A stretch of DNA of 8,439 nucleotides from Chitinophagaceae bacterium UBA2467 (GTDB taxonomy: Bacteria; Bacteroidota; Bacteroidia; Chitinophagales; Chitinophagaceae), in NCBI GenBank assembly GCA_002342205.1, contig DDPN01000053.1, positions 1,314 to 9,752 of the forward strand. Reading direction: 5' to 3'. Position 1 is the stretch's first letter, and the number at the start of each line of letters is the position of its first letter. Positions 6,754 through 8,439 of the stretch are shown here, piece by piece. The notes under the pieces were generated by a model. It searched no databases and was not told the DNA's origin. It saw nothing but the letters and a program-made list of their open reading frames with translations. The position numbers and the translations under genes are program-made.

Positions 6754-7646
6754 GCTATCTGATAGCCCAGCTGTTCTACTTTTTTTCGTTCGCCACTCAA
6801 CGGATTAATGAGCGGATTAGTATGGTTAAAATGAATAAAGAACACACGCTTCTTAATTGATGAAGGAGCATCATTCAACAGGCTCATTGTTTCCGTAACA
6901 AAAGGATGAGGAATTTCACTCATGGGGCGGTCCACTTCCCCATCAGCAAAAAATGTTCCATCCAAAAAAGCGTAATCAACTTTTTCAATTTCTTCAATCA
7001 AGCTTCGGCTCCATTTTGACCATTTGTCAATATCTGGAATAAACAAAATTGACTTATTGGGTCCCTTTACACGGTAGCCCACTGTTTCAGAAAATTCATC
7101 CCGATGAGGAACCAGCAATGGTGTGATGGAAAAATTTTCGTTTTCTACAGGTAGATCATCCTGCATTGTAGTAAGTGAAATATTATTGAGCCGCACTAGC
7201 TGACTCCAGGGTCCGTTTGCTGTAATAAAATTTGCCATCCGTGGCATAACATACAACGGAAGATTTTTTGCATTCATCGCTTCACGTCCTAGTTGCAAAA
7301 TGCCAGTATAGTGACCCATATGCGCATGAGTCAGAAAAATAGAATGCAGCTTTACTTCTTTATAAAGCGAATCAACCAATTTGCACTGTTGAACAATATC
7401 GGGTGTTGCATCAAGTAACGAAAAGCGATGCTTCGACGGCTCTACGATTGCAAGGGAGGATACTGTTTTTCGGTTTATAGATGCAATACAGCAAGACTTA
7501 GTGCAACCTAACTGAGGCAGACCCCCATCCTGCATCACACCTAACACAACCAGCTTAACCTCCTTTGGCTGAGCAATGGCTATCACGCTTAAAAAAAAGG
7601 GACTGATTAGTACAATCAGTCCCTTCCAATTGGATCGTCTTTTCAT
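6726..7646 (-). CDS. Exported PqqB-like metallo-beta-lactamase-fold hydrolase
   Basis: This 306-residue protein belongs to the PqqB-like branch of the metallo-beta-lactamase fold. The N-terminus MKRRSNWKGLIVLISPFFL to AIA is a Sec signal peptide, likely cut before Gln26, whereas classical PqqB is cytoplasmic. The core opens with VVLGVMQDGGLPQLGC (residues 33-48), matching the PqqB glycine-rich start. Cysteines at 48, 52 and 53 recall the PqqB Cys cluster that binds a structural zinc. The metal motif is THAHMGHYTGILQLGRE with His107, His109 and His112; Gly111 stands where HxHxDH has Asp. Further probable ligands are His181 (PHRDEFSETVGY), Asp205 (PDIDKW), and His272 or His275 (HFNHTNPL); Asp229 (FLDGTFF) is also conserved in type. 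No other PQQ gene is in view, so a PQQ role is doubtful; an unknown periplasmic hydrolase is safer. Its ATG overlaps the upstream stop codon (ATGA), indicating translational coupling. Confidence 0.88.
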   Translation of the reverse strand: MKRRSNWKGLIVLISPFFLSVIAIAQPKEVKLVVLGVMQDGGLPQLGCTKSCCIASINRKTVSSLAIVEPSKHRFSLLDATPDIVQQCKLVDSLYKEVKLHSIFLTHAHMGHYTGILQLGREAMNAKNLPLYVMPRMANFITANGPWSQLVRLNNISLTTMQDDLPVENENFSITPLLVPHRDEFSETVGYRVKGPNKSILFIPDIDKWSKWSRSLIEEIEKVDYAFLDGTFFADGEVDRPMSEIPHPFVTETMSLLNDAPSSIKKRVFFIHFNHTNPLINPLSGERKKVEQLGYQIAKEGAVFTL

Positions 7647-8439
7647 TTTTCTGCAATGACTATGACAGGAAGTTTATTTTCAACGATGGCTTTATTGAAC
7701 TCTTTTACCCCACTATCCAAAAGAGTCTGCAACTGTGCTAACGCCTGATCAACTTGTACTGCCAATTCTGTGTAAACAGTTTTAGCCTGCTGAGGAGGCG
7801 CCATATTACCACTATTAGCCATATCAAAAACACCACCCAATTTATCATCCAAACGAATAGGGAAGTTTAAAACATCTTGCCCACTTTTTGCCTTTGTTTG
7901 ATGGAGCAACTCTTCAACAGCAGTTAACTTTTTAGATAAGCTATCGCCCATTGCTTTTAATGCAGCAGGACAGGTTTTCCCTTGGCGATTTATGAACTCG
8001 CTAATCTGTTGACGCGTCTGTCTAATTTGACGAATGGCAATCATGGTCTGATTGAACTTATCGCGCACCTGAATTAGAAAATTCAATTGCGCCTCATAAT
8101 CTGCCTGCGAACATTTATAATTTGGATCCGCTAAAACAGTAAATGGCACCAGCAGTGTATCCTTATTAAACTGAAACCTTGCTGTATAATTCCCAGGCGC
8201 TGCAATAATACTTCCAGGAATTCCATTCCAAAGAATCAACCCATCAATTTTTTCTGCCTCCGGGTACTTAAGATCCCAAACAAATTGATTAAAACCTTTT
8301 TTGATAGTAAGCTCATTTTCTTTGGCATTTGTGGTAAAGCGCTTAATCAATTTGCCAGCAGGATCCAAAATAGAAACAGAAGCTTGTGTTGAATCCGTTA
8401 CTTCGTCTTTGAGCCAAAAATTAATTACAGCTCCTTTTG
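7643..8439 (-). CDS. C-terminal part of a second BNR/VPS10-type propeller-family protein, cut by right edge
   Basis: The frame is open from the right edge to the TGA at 7645-7643, giving 264 residues with no internal stop; the true start lies outside the window. The first visible residues, K-G-A-V-I-N-F-W-L-K-D, then VSILDPAGKLIKRF and NQFVWDLKYP, match the C-terminal beta-sandwich of the 1093-residue protein at 3409-6690 (RGAAVSFYINK, VSVRIYNSENGLIRSL, NRVYWGMEEKG). About residues 110-264 are helical and contain NFPIRLDDKLGGVFDMANSG, a segment I associate with the C-terminus of a common propeller subfamily. A propeller with Asp-boxes is therefore expected upstream but cannot be seen here. 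The gene overlaps the PqqB-like gene by four bases (ATGA), so the two form one operon. A TTG codon at 8368 opens a run with no stop but is not the start, because homologous sequence continues upstream of it. Confidence 0.85.
   Translation of the reverse strand, partial: KGAVINFWLKDEVTDSTQASVSILDPAGKLIKRFTTNAKENELTIKKGFNQFVWDLKYPEAEKIDGLILWNGIPGSIIAAPGNYTARFQFNKDTLLVPFTVLADPNYKCSQADYEAQLNFLIQVRDKFNQTMIAIRQIRQTRQQISEFINRQGKTCPAALKAMGDSLSKKLTAVEELLHQTKAKSGQDVLNFPIRLDDKLGGVFDMANSGNMAPPQQAKTVYTELAVQVDQALAQLQTLLDSGVKEFNKAIVENKLPVIVIAEK

Overview
The window looks like chromosomal DNA of a Bacteroidota bacterium, probably from the Cytophagales/Chitinophagales side of the phylum. The reasons are: moderately AT-rich DNA; A-rich leaders instead of clear Shine-Dalgarno sites; exported proteins with short signal peptides ending in A-Q; and families I know mainly from this phylum (membrane proteins beginning MEVHH, and very long Asp-box propeller proteins with a helical C-terminal domain). 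The genus cannot be told from the sequence.

Layout. Positions 1-1103 (minus) hold a probable two-gene unit: a single-pass membrane protein with a His-rich N-terminus (333-1103), then after 9 bases a lipoprotein cut by the left edge (1-323). Facing away from it across 57 bases is a paralogue of the membrane protein (1161-1895, plus). A possible 25-residue membrane peptide lies on the minus strand at 1904-1981. Positions 2044-6690 (plus) hold an exported M24 metallopeptidase and, 39 bases later, a 1093-residue exported Asp-box beta-propeller protein; a strong hairpin terminator at 6713-6753 ends the unit. Converging on it from the right edge (minus) are the C-terminal part of a second propeller-family protein (7643-8439, partial) and, overlapping it by ATGA, an exported PqqB-like metallo-beta-lactamase-fold protein (6726-7646).

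How the genes may work together. Every larger protein with a visible N-terminus has an export signal or membrane anchor, so the window encodes envelope functions. Two convergent units each join a long propeller/helical protein to a predicted metal-dependent hydrolase: an M24 peptidase on one side, an MBL-fold enzyme on the other. An enzyme working with a large extracytoplasmic scaffold is a reasonable inference, but the sequence names no substrate.

The families themselves are recognisable. The less ordinary points are the head-to-head MEVHH pair with an N-terminus held constant at protein level, the periplasmic PqqB-like enzyme with an HxHxGH motif, the Gly-rich insertion in one propeller protein, the ATGA coupling, and the terminator whose loop holds part of the opposing gene's stop codon. 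There is no intergenic stretch above 150 bases, and I see no RNA gene, CRISPR array, insertion sequence or phage feature.
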